Shown: one piece after another, positions 63,993 to 64,000 of the stretch | How the letters are laid out: each line of letters starts with the position of its first letter | How positions within the stretch are numbered: the first letter of the stretch is position 1 | Source: Saccharibacillus kuerlensis DSM 22868 | GTDB lineage: Bacteria; Bacillota; Bacilli; Paenibacillales; Paenibacillaceae | NCBI RefSeq assembly: GCF_000378145.1 | Contig: NZ_KB899279.1 | Location: forward strand, 203,127 to 267,126 | Reading direction: 5' to 3' | DNA: 64,000 bases | Program-made: the position numbers and the translations under genes | The notes under the pieces: generated by a model | The model's input: only the letters and a program-made list of their open reading frames with translations | The model's database searches: none | What the model was told of the DNA's origin: nothing

Positions 63993-64000
63993 TCTACATA

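Overview
The window looks like chromosome of a Gram-positive, Paenibacillaceae-type Firmicute (Paenibacillus/Saccharibacillus-like). This is inferred from consistent AGGAGG-type ribosome binding sites, lipoprotein signals, CcpA-type cre sites, a secreted arabinanase, WG-repeat and copper-amine-oxidase-N proteins, and many TTG starts. Most genes are moderately GC-rich; 25.1-27.0 kb and 30.0-34.1 kb are clearly AT-rich and look imported. I saw no rRNA, tRNA, CRISPR array or insertion sequence.

Layout: 0-2 kb holds the start of tenA behind a TPP riboswitch plus small genes; 2-4.5 kb a secreted GH43 arabinanase. At 4.8-11.5 kb an McrB-like AAA protein and a DUF2357 nuclease flank a photolyase gene. 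At 11.9-15.7 kb lies a peptide ABC importer (binding protein and two permeases, no ATPase). At 16-21 kb are small membrane or lipoproteins and an FAD oxidase. At 21.3-40.1 kb is a defence island: NUDIX plus PLD-helicase-DUF3427; a helicase relic; an AT-rich putative nuclease; a MazG-like pyrophosphohydrolase plus a second PLD-helicase; a complete Gabija pair (gajA, gajB); a frameshifted zinc-ribbon gene; a NERD-helicase; and an McrBC operon that continues into a GNAT-like gene and a small protein. At 40.2-45.5 kb are a DnaQ/KapD relic, small paralogous membrane proteins with damaged members, a chemotaxis receptor and a NAGPA-domain protein. At 46-59 kb are housekeeping and metabolic genes (aldo/keto reductase, FabH-like protein lacking His/Asn, threonine synthase, second chemotaxis receptor, DEDDh exonuclease, WG-repeat protein, Gfo/Idh oxidoreductase). 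At 59.3-63.3 kb is a CcpA-type regulated ChvE/GguAB-like sugar importer.

Two unusual DNA patterns cross the whole window. First, five intergenic clusters of ~28-bp units laid out forward-forward-reverse-reverse, with 49-50 bp between same-strand units, come in two unrelated sequence families (A: 8.8 and 17.5 kb; B: 45.8, 50.9 and 63.8 kb). Second, many 3' untranslated regions carry tandem repeats that begin at the stop codon and appear to be copies of the gene's own last 10-34 bases, usually between the stop codon and a terminator. Related in-frame repeats occur inside three proteins (DUF2357 nuclease, McrB-like ATPase, FAD oxidase), suggesting a common process of local tandem duplication.
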